DNA of 41,519 nt from Solibacteraceae bacterium (lineage in GTDB: Bacteria; Acidobacteriota; Terriglobia; Bryobacterales; Bryobacteraceae), in assembly GCA_026984795.1 (NCBI GenBank), contig JALSRK010000056.1, positions 1 to 41,519 of the forward strand, read 5' to 3'. This document shows, one piece after another, positions 9,092-17,704 of the stretch (position 1 is the stretch's first letter; every line of letters starts with the position of its first letter). Both the position numbers and the translations under genes were made by a program. The notes under the pieces were generated by a model. That model saw nothing but the letters and a program-made list of their open reading frames with translations, did no database searches and was not told where the DNA came from.

Positions 9092-11509
9092 ATGATTCGC
9101 CATCAGACGTTGCGCCCCCCTGAGTTCGTTTACCCCGTCGATCCCTGGCGCATGATCGAGCAGACCTTCTACGAGAGGTTCCTGCCGCAGACCGAGACGA
9201 TCTTCTCCGTCGCCAACGGCTACCTGGGGATGCGGGCGAATTTCGAGGAAGGACGGCCGTCTCATTTGCGCGGCACTTACATCAACGGCTTTCACGACAC
9301 TTGGCCCATTGCGTACGGAGAGGAGGCTTACGGCTTCGCCAAGACCGGACAGACGATCATCAACGTTCCCGACGGCTGCATCATGAAGCTCTACGTTGAT
9401 GACGAACCGCTCTTCCTGCCGACCGCCGACTTGCTGAGTTTCGAACGGGTACTCGACATGCGTAACGGCGTGTTGGAGCGAAATCTCGTGTGGGAGACGC
9501 CTGCAGGCAAGGTCGTCCATGTCCGCACCCGGCGCCTCGCTTCCGTCGAGCACCGGCACCTGGCGGCCATCTGTTATGAGGTCACCGTCGTCAACGCGCG
9601 GGCTCCGCTGGTGATCTCCTCCCAACTCGTCAACGATGGGTGGCGGCCGGTGGAGAATGACGGCGATCCTCGCAAGGCCAGCCCGCTGAAGGAGCCGCCG
9701 CTGGTCGGCCAGCTGCACGACTCGAACGGCCGGCGTGTCCGGCTGGGTTATCGCGCCCGCAACAGCGGAATGACTCTGGGCTGCGGGGCCGACCACGTGG
9801 TCGAGACCGAGTGTCTGCACTCGATCGAGACCACCTGTGACGAAGACATCGGCAAGGTAGTCTTCACCATCGATGCGATGCCCAAAAAGCCGGTGCGCAT
9901 CGTCAAGTACTTGGCCTATCACACCTCCCGCACCGCACCGTCCCGAGAGATGCTCGATCGGGTGGACCGCACGCTGGACCGCGCTGTCCGCCAAGGGTTC
10001 GACGAACTGCTCCGCTGCCAGCGGGAGCATCTCGATCGCTTCTGGGAACGCAGCGATGTGGAAATCCTCATCGACGGCCGGATGACCGAGGAACCGGACG
10101 ATCTCTACCAGCAAGCGATCCGCTGGAACCTGTTTCAGATCTTTCAGGCCACTGCTCGCGCCGAAGGCGTCGGCGTCCCCGCCAAGGGTCTCACCGGCCA
10201 GGCTTACGAAGGGCACTACTTCTGGGACACCGAGATGTACGTGCTCCCGTTCCTGATCTACACCGAGCCACGTATCGCCCGAAACCTGTTGCGCTTCCGC
10301 CATAGCATGCTGGACAAAGCGCGGAGCCGGGCCAAGGAACTCCACCACCAGGGGGCTCTGTTTCCGTGGCGGACCATCAACGGCAGCGAGGCCTCGGCAT
10401 ACTATGCCGCCGGCACCGCGCAGTTCCACATCAACGCCGACATCATGTTCGCCTTGGAGAAGTACGTGAACGCCACCGGCGACTTGGAGTTTCTGTTCAA
10501 CGAAGGCGCGGAAATGCTGGTGGAGACCGCCCGCATGTGGGCCGACCACGGCTTCTACAATCCGCGGAAACTCGGCCAGTTCTGCATCCACGCCGTCACC
10601 GGCCCCGACGAGTACACGACGGTTGTGGACGACAATACGTTCACCAACCTGATGGCCCGGGAGAACCTGCGCTTCGCCGCCGAGACCGTCCAGACGCTCC
10701 GGGTGGAACATCCGCAACTGTACAAGAAGCTCGTACACAAGACCGGCCTGAAGCCCGATGAGGTGGATGAATGGCGCCGGGCCGCCGAGAGAATGTACAT
10801 TCCTTACGACGATCAAGCCGGTATCCATCCGCAAGACGACCACTTTCTCGAGCACGAGGTCTGGGACTTCGAGAATACTCCGCCGGAGAACTACCCCTTG
10901 TTGCTCCACTACCACCCGCTGACGATCTACCGCTTCCAGGTGATCAAACAGGCCGACATCGTCCTGGCCATGTTTCTGCTCGGCAATGAGTTCAGCGACG
11001 ACCAGAAACGCCGAAATTTCGAGTACTACGATCCGCTCACCACCGGTGATTCCTCTTTGTCGGCCTGTATTCAGAGCATCGTGGCGGCCGAGATCGGCAA
11101 AGTGGACAAGGCTCTCGAATATGCCCGCTACGCCATCCTCATGGACCTGGCCGACATCGGCCGCAACGTCAGCGATGGCTGCCACATCGCCTCGATGGGC
11201 GGCACGTGGATGGTCTTCGTCTACGGGTTCGCGGGGATGCGGGATTATTATGGACACCTGAGTTTCCGGCCGTGTCTGCCTTCGATCTTCCGCCGCCTCT
11301 CGTTCCCTTTGCGCGTTCGCAGCCGGGAACTGACGGTCACACTCGAGCGCGACTCCAGGACGATCACCTACCTGCTTCGGAAAGGCCGCGACCTGGCGGT
11401 GACCCATTTTTCGGAGCGGATTCCGCTGGTGGAAGGCGAGCCCGTAACACGGGAAATCGAGATCATCGAGGTCGGTTCTGCGTCTCCGGACGAGGCTGTT
11501 AGGATGTGA
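9092..11509 (+). CDS. Glycoside hydrolase family 65 protein (alpha-glucosyl disaccharide phosphorylase; trehalose/maltose/kojibiose type)
   Basis: A protein of 805 residues (812 if translation starts at the ATG at 9071, which overlaps the previous gene by 17 nt). It shows the GH65 layout: N-terminal beta-sandwich with ETIFSVANGYLGMRAN, linker, (alpha/alpha)6 barrel with GLTGQAYEGHYFWDTEMY, and the catalytic acid segment TGPDEY with Glu507 (counting from 9092), followed by NTFTNLMA. Family members use inorganic phosphate to split trehalose, maltose or kojibiose into beta-glucose 1-phosphate and glucose. Which disaccharide is used cannot be read from sequence alone, but the neighbouring otsA and otsB genes favour trehalose. 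No signal peptide is seen, so it should be cytoplasmic. It resembles the GH65 proteins beside HAD proteins in Mycobacterium (recalled, not searched). Confidence 0.9.
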   Translation: MIRHQTLRPPEFVYPVDPWRMIEQTFYERFLPQTETIFSVANGYLGMRANFEEGRPSHLRGTYINGFHDTWPIAYGEEAYGFAKTGQTIINVPDGCIMKLYVDDEPLFLPTADLLSFERVLDMRNGVLERNLVWETPAGKVVHVRTRRLASVEHRHLAAICYEVTVVNARAPLVISSQLVNDGWRPVENDGDPRKASPLKEPPLVGQLHDSNGRRVRLGYRARNSGMTLGCGADHVVETECLHSIETTCDEDIGKVVFTIDAMPKKPVRIVKYLAYHTSRTAPSREMLDRVDRTLDRAVRQGFDELLRCQREHLDRFWERSDVEILIDGRMTEEPDDLYQQAIRWNLFQIFQATARAEGVGVPAKGLTGQAYEGHYFWDTEMYVLPFLIYTEPRIARNLLRFRHSMLDKARSRAKELHHQGALFPWRTINGSEASAYYAAGTAQFHINADIMFALEKYVNATGDLEFLFNEGAEMLVETARMWADHGFYNPRKLGQFCIHAVTGPDEYTTVVDDNTFTNLMARENLRFAAETVQTLRVEHPQLYKKLVHKTGLKPDEVDEWRRAAERMYIPYDDQAGIHPQDDHFLEHEVWDFENTPPENYPLLLHYHPLTIYRFQVIKQADIVLAMFLLGNEFSDDQKRRNFEYYDPLTTGDSSLSACIQSIVAAEIGKVDKALEYARYAILMDLADIGRNVSDGCHIASMGGTWMVFVYGFAGMRDYYGHLSFRPCLPSIFRRLSFPLRVRSRELTVTLERDSRTITYLLRKGRDLAVTHFSERIPLVEGEPVTREIEIIEVGSASPDEAVRM

Positions 11510-12171
11510 GCAATATGCCGAATCGCTTCACCAGACGGTTCCTGCTGGCATCTCTCGCCATCTCGTTGGCGCCGGCGCCGCCGGCCGGCGCACAGAGACC
11601 AGCCGGGCGGAAGCTGGTCATTTTGATGCTCGGCGCTCCGGGCAGCGGCAAGACCACCCAGGCCAACAAGCTCAGCCGCAGGTATAGGATCCCGTCGTTT
11701 TCTATGGCGACGATCCTGAACAAGGAGTCCGGCTGGGTCAAGGATCGGTACAAGAAGAGCTTGCGGTTGCCCATGGCGACGGGCGACGTGATTGGCGACG
11801 AACTCGCCAACCAGCTCGTGGAGAAGCACATCCGATCGAAAAAGGCCCGGAACGGCTTCATCCTCGATGGCTACCCGCGAACGCGGAAACAGGCGGAATA
11901 CTTCGAGCGGACGCTGGCGGAGCTGGGATTGCCGGAGCCCATCGTTCTCCATCTCGACGTCCCGGACAAGGTTGCCGTGCAGCGTCTGGTGGAGCGGGGC
12001 AAGCGCCAGGACAAGCCGGAAATGATCGAGGCGAGGATGGCCGAATACCGGGCTGAGGCGGGGTTCCTGTTGAGCCATTACAAAGGGCGTGTACGCCGGA
12101 TTGACGGCGCCGGGCCCCGCGAAGAGGTGTGGCGGCGGATTCAGCAAGCAGTGGAGCAATCCCTCCGGTAG
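11506..12171 (+). CDS. Adenylate-kinase-like P-loop nucleotide kinase with N-terminal export signal
   Basis: About 218-221 residues. Residues 1-30 look like a signal peptide with a twin Arg (TRRFLLAS), a hydrophobic stretch, and a cleavage-like AGAQ. The remainder is a short-type adenylate kinase: Walker A GAPGSGKT at 43-50, the NMP-binding/core motif LDGYPRT at 120-126, and the arginine-containing VERGKRQDKPE lid region, with no long zinc lid. The GTG at 11506 overlaps the GH65 stop (GTGA). The ATG at 11515 preceded by AGGA is an equally good start and keeps the signal. An ATP-dependent kinase outside the cytoplasm would lack its usual substrate, so its true location and role are open. It lies between GH65 and otsB, inside the trehalose run. 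Confidence 0.78.
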   Translation: MSNMPNRFTRRFLLASLAISLAPAPPAGAQRPAGRKLVILMLGAPGSGKTTQANKLSRRYRIPSFSMATILNKESGWVKDRYKKSLRLPMATGDVIGDELANQLVEKHIRSKKARNGFILDGYPRTRKQAEYFERTLAELGLPEPIVLHLDVPDKVAVQRLVERGKRQDKPEMIEARMAEYRAEAGFLLSHYKGRVRRIDGAGPREEVWRRIQQAVEQSLR

Positions 12172-12186
12172 GTCTGCGGATCGCCA

Positions 12187-12993
12187 ATGGGCACCACAGC
12201 CAGGCAGCTACCTTCGGCGCTGGAGTGCTTCGACCGCCTTATGATGCTCGCCGCCGGGCGGCGTTTCGCGCTGTTCCTCGATTATGATGGGACGCTCACG
12301 CCGATCGTGGACCGGCCGGAGTTGGCGGTGCTCACCGAAAGCACCCGGGGTGTCCTCCGTGAGCTTGCTCGCCGGATCCCTGTGGCCGTCATCAGCGGGC
12401 GCGACCTAAACGACATCCGGCGCCTGGTCGGTATCGAAGGGATCCACTACGCCGGCAGCCATGGCTTCGAAATCCAGGGACCCGATGGTCAGCCTCTCGA
12501 CGCCGAGCTTGCGGCGGCGCACCTTTCGGCTTTGGACCGTGCCGAGGAGGAACTGCGCCGCCGGCTCGAGGGTGTTCCGGGGGTGCTCCTGGAGCGCAAG
12601 CGATACACTCTCGCAGTCCATTATCGTCTTGTCGAGCCGGGGCGCTATCGGGAGATCGAAACCGCCGTAGCCGCCGTAGCCGCCGCGTCTCCGGAACTCC
12701 GACGGACCGAGGGGAAGAAGGTCTTCGAGCTGCGGCCGGCCCTCGACTGGGACAAGGGCAAAGCGCTGAAACGGCTAGCCGCCGTGCTCGGTCTGCGCCG
12801 GACCTCCGACTTCCCGATCTTCATCGGCGACGACCGTACTGACGAGGATGCCTTTCGGGAGATGCGCGATTGGGGCGTCGGGATACTGGTGCGCGATGCG
12901 GATGTGCCCACGTGGGCCCAGTTCGCTCTGGACTCTCCCGGCGAGGTCACCGAGTTCCTCCACCGTCTCCGGGCGAGCCTCGAAGCTTCCTGA
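12187..12993 (+). CDS. otsB: Trehalose-6-phosphate phosphatase
   Basis: Removes phosphate from trehalose 6-phosphate, the last step of the OtsA-OtsB route. The 268-residue HAD protein has an intact motif I, FLDYDGTLTP, with nucleophile Asp32 and acid/base Asp34. It also has VISGRD (motif II), a WDKGKAL Lys (motif III), and IGDDRTDEDAF (motif IV), which together are diagnostic for the trehalose-phosphatase subfamily. It starts 15 bp after the adenylate-kinase-like gene and is probably in the same transcript as pgmB-like and GH65. The convergent otsA fusion begins its stop codon about 50 bp downstream. Since the phosphatase-like domain fused to OtsA lacks the nucleophile, this gene is probably the working phosphatase. 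Confidence 0.94.
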   Translation: MGTTARQLPSALECFDRLMMLAAGRRFALFLDYDGTLTPIVDRPELAVLTESTRGVLRELARRIPVAVISGRDLNDIRRLVGIEGIHYAGSHGFEIQGPDGQPLDAELAAAHLSALDRAEEELRRRLEGVPGVLLERKRYTLAVHYRLVEPGRYREIETAVAAVAAASPELRRTEGKKVFELRPALDWDKGKALKRLAAVLGLRRTSDFPIFIGDDRTDEDAFREMRDWGVGILVRDADVPTWAQFALDSPGEVTEFLHRLRASLEAS

Positions 12994-13045
12994 GACCAGT
13001 GGAAGGCGGCGACTGAGGGTCTCGGAGCAGCCGTGGTCTGAACCC

Positions 13046-15286
13046 TCAGACGGAGGCCGAGGCGGGACGGGCATCCGGTACGTCGGCGGCGGTGAATTCC
13101 CGAAGCAGCGCCCGCACGTGAGCTGGATTGGGGAGATAGTAGCGTGCCCGCGTCTCGCCTTTGCCCACCCGCACCGTCCAGTCCTCCGGCGAGAGCTGGG
13201 CGAACATATCCTCGTCGGTGCGGTCGTCGCCGGCGGCGAAGCGGAAATCGGCATCGCCGTGCGCTTTCAATATCTCTTCGACGACCTGGCCTTTGTGGAT
13301 CCAGAGCGGCCGGATCTCGACGCACTTCTGGCCGAGCACGGCGCTCACGTCGGTCTCGCTCAGCATCCCTTCCAGAATCCCGATCAGTTCCGCCGCCAGC
13401 CACTCCCCGAACTCCGGGTGCGTCATACGGTAGTGCCACACGACGGAGTGTTCCTTTTCTTCGATCAGGCTGCCCGGCGCCCGCTCGACGAACTGTTCGA
13501 GCAATTCGATGACTCGTGGCTTCCAGTCATTGCTGCGGGACTGCACCCGTTCCACCCACTCCTTGGAACCGAACGGCCGGATCCATGCTCCGTGTTCAGC
13601 CGCGAGATACACGCCGGCGATGCCGCCGAACCATTTTTCGATGTCCTCCCGCCGCCGCCCCGAGACCAGCGCCACGTAATTCTTCGACGGCCGGCTCAGG
13701 TCCTCCAGCAGCGCCAGCAACGGCTGGCTGGGAGCTGCCTGCTCCGGGCGTCCCGTGTATTCGGCCAGCGTCCCGTCGTAGTTGAGCAGCAGGATCCTTT
13801 TCCGAGCATCCTGGTAAGCGGAGACGACGGCCCGCATGTCCAGCAAGCCCGGCTGTCCGGCGGGACGCCGCGCTCGGGACGCGGCGGCCTTCTCGAGCTG
13901 CTGAAGGAAGCGGTCTCCCCATTTGTAGACATTGTTGAACTCCACCCGGCGCCGCAGGGCGTCCATCCTCTCTCGGCGTTCGTTGACGGGCAGGTCCAAC
14001 GCCCGCTGAATCACCTCTGCGGTGCGCTCGATGTCGAACGGGTTCACCAAGAAGGCCTCGCCCATCTCGGCCGCGGCCCCGGCGAGTTCGCTGAGCACCA
14101 GCACGCCGTGACCCTCGTTGCACGCCACGTACTCCTTGGCGACGAGGTTCATGCCATCCCGCAAGGGAGTCACCCAGCCGACGTCGGCCATGGCGTAAAG
14201 AGCCACCAGCTGCGGGCGGGAGACGCCCCGGTGCAGGTAGACCACCGGCGTCCAGTCCGGCGTGGAGAACTGGCCGTTGATCTCGCCGACCATCTCGTTC
14301 ACGCGGCGGCGTAGCCGAGCGTAAGAAGCTACCCGCTCCCGCGAGGGAACTGCGATTTGAACCAGCACCACCTTACCCCGCAGGTGCGGAGCGTGCTGCA
14401 ACAGGTGCCGGTAGGTGCGCAGCCTCTCGGGTATGCCTTTCGTGTAGTCCAGCCGGTCTACCGAGAACAGGAGCCGGCGGTCGCGGAACCGCTGCCGGTA
14501 TTGTTCCTTGTAACGCCCCGTTTCCGCATCGGTTTCCAGAAGCTTTCGGAATTCATCCGGCGCGATGCCGATGGGCAGCGCTTCCATGCGGACCGAACGG
14601 CCCCCGACTTCCACCTCGTCGATCTGACTCTCCAGACCGCTGATCCGCAGCAGCGCGGAGCGGAAGTGCTGCAGGTGGGCATGGGTCTGGAACGCGATCA
14701 AATCCGCCCCCAGGACGCCTTGCAGCAGCTCGTCGCGGCCGGGCAAGAGGCGGAACACTTCGCTCGACGGGAATGGAATGTGCAAGAAGAAGCCGATCCG
14801 CGCGTCCGGCATGGCCTCCCGCAGCATCTGCGGCAGCAGCATCAGTTGGTAGTCATGCACCCAGATCAAGTCGTCCGGTCGTGCGTGTTTGAGTACAGCC
14901 TTGCAGAATCTGTAGTTTGCTTCTTTATACGCCGGGAAACTTCTCGGATCATAAGAAAGGAGAGAAGGGAAATAGTGAAACAAGGGCCAGATCGTCTGAT
15001 TCGAGTATCCCTCGTAGTAAAGTTCGGCCGTCTTGGCGGGAATATCGACGATCACGTAGTGGCTGCCTCCCGCCCAGGCGTCGATGGCTTCCTGGCGGGT
15101 GGCGTCTCCGGCTCCGGTCGCTTCCCCCGGCCATCCCACCCAGAGGCCGTTGGTTCGCTTGAGCATCGGCGCCATCGCGGTCACTAAGCCGCCGGCGCTG
15201 GCGGTGATCTTCCAACCTCCGGCCTGACGCCGCAGCGTCACAGGGAGGCGGTTCGAAACGACGATGAGGCGTGTGCTCGAGCTCAT
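13046..15286 (-). CDS. otsA: Trehalose-6-phosphate synthase fused to a degenerate trehalose-phosphatase domain
   Basis: A 746-residue two-domain protein. Residues 1 to about 475 are GT20 trehalose-6-phosphate synthase, joining UDP- or other NDP-glucose to glucose 6-phosphate. They show VVSNRLPV at 9-16, WVHDYQL at 142-148, FFLHIPFPSSE at 166-176, SVDRLDYTKG at 275-284, and a later LRDGMNLVAKE. Residues about 495-740 are a trehalose-phosphatase HAD domain with Ser542, Lys665 and GDDRTDED at 686-693 all kept. Motif I, however, reads LLNYDGT: the nucleophile position is Asn502 (codon at 13781-13783) instead of Asp. The family mechanism needs that Asp, so this domain is likely inactive or structural. 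The ATG at 15286 gives the standard MSSSTRLIVVSNR start. It is convergent with otsB. Confidence 0.95.
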   Translation of the reverse strand: MSSSTRLIVVSNRLPVTLRRQAGGWKITASAGGLVTAMAPMLKRTNGLWVGWPGEATGAGDATRQEAIDAWAGGSHYVIVDIPAKTAELYYEGYSNQTIWPLFHYFPSLLSYDPRSFPAYKEANYRFCKAVLKHARPDDLIWVHDYQLMLLPQMLREAMPDARIGFFLHIPFPSSEVFRLLPGRDELLQGVLGADLIAFQTHAHLQHFRSALLRISGLESQIDEVEVGGRSVRMEALPIGIAPDEFRKLLETDAETGRYKEQYRQRFRDRRLLFSVDRLDYTKGIPERLRTYRHLLQHAPHLRGKVVLVQIAVPSRERVASYARLRRRVNEMVGEINGQFSTPDWTPVVYLHRGVSRPQLVALYAMADVGWVTPLRDGMNLVAKEYVACNEGHGVLVLSELAGAAAEMGEAFLVNPFDIERTAEVIQRALDLPVNERRERMDALRRRVEFNNVYKWGDRFLQQLEKAAASRARRPAGQPGLLDMRAVVSAYQDARKRILLLNYDGTLAEYTGRPEQAAPSQPLLALLEDLSRPSKNYVALVSGRRREDIEKWFGGIAGVYLAAEHGAWIRPFGSKEWVERVQSRSNDWKPRVIELLEQFVERAPGSLIEEKEHSVVWHYRMTHPEFGEWLAAELIGILEGMLSETDVSAVLGQKCVEIRPLWIHKGQVVEEILKAHGDADFRFAAGDDRTDEDMFAQLSPEDWTVRVGKGETRARYYLPNPAHVRALLREFTAADVPDARPASASV

Positions 15287-15384
15287 TTTTCAGCAGGAGC
15301 GCCAGCCGCGTCGGGGTGCTCCGTGCAAGCGTTCGGAAGACAGGGTTAGATCCCCCTGAAATTTCCGATTGCGCAGTCTTCTTA

Positions 15385-15390
15385 ATTATA
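15385..15390 (-). promoter_or_regulatory. Candidate -10 element upstream of otsA fusion
   Basis: On the minus strand the hexamer is a perfect TATAAT, in the only AT-rich patch of the 187-bp gap between the MOSC gene and otsA. It would place a transcript start near 15378, leaving a leader of roughly 90 nt before the ATG at 15286. At the usual 17-bp spacing the upstream hexamer reads gtaggc, which is not a recognisable -35, so the assignment rests on the -10 only. Confidence 0.33.
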
Positions 15391-15473
15391 CGGGATTGTT
15401 CTGAATCGCCTACCCGGATGCAGGTGCGTGACCGCCGGTCAGCAGCGCCGCGCTAGATCCGGCGGGAAGAATC

Positions 15474-15968
15474 TCAGGCTCTGATTTCGAGAAGAGCCAC
15501 CGGCGCTCCGATGCTGACGCGGCCGGGCTGGACGACGGCCGCATAGAAGCCGCCGAGTCCCCAGCGAGGGGACCCCGCTTCGCCGGCTTTTACGCGGTCG
15601 TCGTAAACGGCCCGACCGATTCCGGCTCCGTATCTCTCGATCGTCAGGCAAGGCCGCCGCAGCTTGGTGATCTCGAGTATGGCGTCTCCGGCCCGGTAGC
15701 GCTGGCCCGGGCGGATCCAGCGCCGATCCAGCCCGTTCACCGTAAGGTTCTCACCCAGGGCGCCGGGAAAGACGGGAAAGCCGGCTCTCTCGAGCTCTTC
15801 GATCGCGTCCGTGGTGAGGATCAGAACCGCCTGTTGCGGCCCACCGTGGATCTCTGGGTGGGCTACCTGATCGCCTTCCAAACCCAGCGGACCGATGAAA
15901 GCCTCTTCCACGGGTTCCTTTGGCACGCCCCCTGCCGAGACGTTCACTGAAACAATGGTACCCCTCAC
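15474..15968 (-). CDS. MOSC domain-containing protein (YiiM-like)
   Basis: A 164-residue single-domain MOSC protein, the fold at the C-terminus of molybdenum-cofactor sulfurases. Features are LGLEGDQVAHPEIHGG (the conserved G-D-x-H-GG patch), GALGENLTVNGL, and the invariant Cys in KLRRPCLTIERYG, the residue proposed to carry sulfur. YiiM-type relatives act with molybdenum cofactor in reducing N-hydroxylated bases, but no partner molybdoenzyme is visible here. The start is the GTG at 15968-15966, because no ATG occurs in frame near the domain boundary. The longer frame up to 16448 lies inside the GMC gene. It follows the GMC oxidoreductase by 26 bp on the same strand, so co-transcription is likely. 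Confidence 0.85.
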   Translation of the reverse strand: MRGTIVSVNVSAGGVPKEPVEEAFIGPLGLEGDQVAHPEIHGGPQQAVLILTTDAIEELERAGFPVFPGALGENLTVNGLDRRWIRPGQRYRAGDAILEITKLRRPCLTIERYGAGIGRAVYDDRVKAGEAGSPRWGLGGFYAAVVQPGRVSIGAPVALLEIRA

Positions 15969-15994
15969 GGCACCAGCATACAGGAAACGCCGCG

Positions 15995-17671
15995 CTACAG
16001 CTCTCGCTTCCGGTAGCGGTCGATGATGTAGTCGCTGGCGCGGGCGGTGATAGCCATCATCGTGAGCGTAGGGTTCTGGCAAGCGATGGAAACCCAGCAT
16101 GCGCCGTCGGTGATGAAGAGGTTCTTCACGTCGTGGGCCTGGCAGAACCCGTTTACGACTCCTTTCTTCGGATCCGCGCTCATCCGCGCCGTACCGACTT
16201 CGTGGATGCAGAACCCAGGCACGGAGGGCTCGTCCCCATAGAGTTGGATATTCTTTGCGCCCGCTGCTTCGAGCATCTCCGCCGCCTGCTGCCGCCCGTC
16301 CTCGTACAGGCGCAGTTCGTTGTCGCTCCAGTTCATGTGAATCCTGAGGACTGGAATGCCCCAGGCGTCCATGCGGTCTGGATCGATTTCGACGTAGTTC
16401 TCCCACCGGGCGAGGCATTCGGCCCACAGCCCAAGCCCGATCACCCACCGCGACTTCTCTCTTACCGCCCGTTTGAACCCGGCGCCGAAGCCCGGCGCGT
16501 CGAAAGCGAACTCCGGCCGGCTCCAGCCCTGGTAGCCGTAACCGCGGATGAATCCGTTCGTCATCGCCCGGTCCACGTTACGGAACCTCGGAATGTAGAT
16601 CCCGTTCGGGCGGCGCGGCGGGCCGTACCAGGGGTGCGCTTTGAGCATCGCCAGCTCTCCGGTGGCGCCGCCACGGTAAATGTGATCCATCAGGTAGTGT
16701 CCAAGAGTTCCCGAAGAGTTCGCCAGGCCGCCGGGAGCGGAGTTTAACAGGATACGTGTGGACTCGAGCGTGGAAGCGCACAGCACCACCACTTTCGCAC
16801 GCACTTCCCGGGCCGCCCGCGTCTTGCGTTCGATGTAAGCAACGCCCGCCGCCTTGCCGGTCGCCTTGTCCACCACCAGGTGGCTGACGACGGCGTCGGT
16901 GAGGAGCGTCAGCCGCCCAGTGGCGAGGGCGTCTTTGATAGTGGTGAAAAGACTCGCGAAATACGAGTAAGTGATGCAGCCTTGTTCGCAAGGGCCGCAG
17001 TAGTGGCAAGCCGCCCGGCCGTTGTGGGGCCGGGTGAGCACTGCGACACGCCCGATCGTCACCGTACGGCCCATTTTTTTCTTGACGGCGTCGCGGAGCA
17101 CGCGCTCGCCGCAGGTCATCTCCATCGGCGGCAGGAAGACCGAGTCGGGAAGTTGGGGCAACCCTTCAGCCTGTCCGCTGATGCCGACATAGCGTTCAAC
17201 CTCCTCGTAATAGGGCCGGAGGTCGGCATAACAGATCGGCCAGTCCTCGCCGTAGCCGTCGTGGCTGGCGGCCTTGAAGTCGAGATCGCTCATCCGGTAG
17301 CTCTGGCGGCCCCAACTCAGCGAGCGCCCGCCCAGCACCCGCATCCGGATCCAGTAGAACGGCTTGTCGTCGGGTGTCGTGTAAGGATTCTCGATATCGT
17401 CGACGAACCAGTGATAGTTCGACTCCCGGCAAGCGTAGACCTTGCTTTGAATCGGGCGCCTTTCGGCGATGCGCGGAGAATGCCCGCGGTACTTCAGCTG
17501 GTAGGGCTCCACGTGCTCGGTGAAGTCCCGCGGCGTCACCTTCGAGCCCGCCTCGAGCAAGGCTACCTTCATGCCTGCTTCGGTGAGCTTCTTTGCCGCC
17601 CAGCCTCCCGTGCACCCGGAGCCGACGACGATCGCGTCGAAGACGTCATTCCCTCTGGCGATAATCTGCAT
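15995..17671 (-). CDS. GMC-family FAD-dependent oxidoreductase (gluconate/glucose dehydrogenase-like large subunit)
   Basis: A 558-residue flavoprotein. It has an N-terminal FAD motif VVGSGCTGG at 15-23, a GMC signature LGGRSLSWGRQSYRMS around 113-128, and a cysteine cluster C222-x2-C225-x2-C228-x3-C232 that could hold a metal or Fe-S site. The C-terminal catalytic region has HEVGTARM (active-site His) and QNPTLTMMAI (second His/Asn position occupied by Asn). The protein has no signal peptide, but the upstream co-directional gene encodes a small subunit with a Tat-type signal, as in periplasmic gluconate 2-dehydrogenases. The natural substrate is probably a sugar or polyol, though it cannot be specified. 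No cytochrome c subunit is nearby. Confidence 0.9.
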   Translation of the reverse strand: MQIIARGNDVFDAIVVGSGCTGGWAAKKLTEAGMKVALLEAGSKVTPRDFTEHVEPYQLKYRGHSPRIAERRPIQSKVYACRESNYHWFVDDIENPYTTPDDKPFYWIRMRVLGGRSLSWGRQSYRMSDLDFKAASHDGYGEDWPICYADLRPYYEEVERYVGISGQAEGLPQLPDSVFLPPMEMTCGERVLRDAVKKKMGRTVTIGRVAVLTRPHNGRAACHYCGPCEQGCITYSYFASLFTTIKDALATGRLTLLTDAVVSHLVVDKATGKAAGVAYIERKTRAAREVRAKVVVLCASTLESTRILLNSAPGGLANSSGTLGHYLMDHIYRGGATGELAMLKAHPWYGPPRRPNGIYIPRFRNVDRAMTNGFIRGYGYQGWSRPEFAFDAPGFGAGFKRAVREKSRWVIGLGLWAECLARWENYVEIDPDRMDAWGIPVLRIHMNWSDNELRLYEDGRQQAAEMLEAAGAKNIQLYGDEPSVPGFCIHEVGTARMSADPKKGVVNGFCQAHDVKNLFITDGACWVSIACQNPTLTMMAITARASDYIIDRYRKREL

Positions 17672-17704
17672 GGTGTGTCCCCTCTGGTGCGCTCGGCAGC
17701 CGGG

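Noticed and set aside
9041-11407. A 788-codon minus-strand open frame opposite the GH65 gene
   Set aside because: The plus-strand protein has unmistakable GH65 motifs through its entire length. The antisense product shows no recognisable domain.
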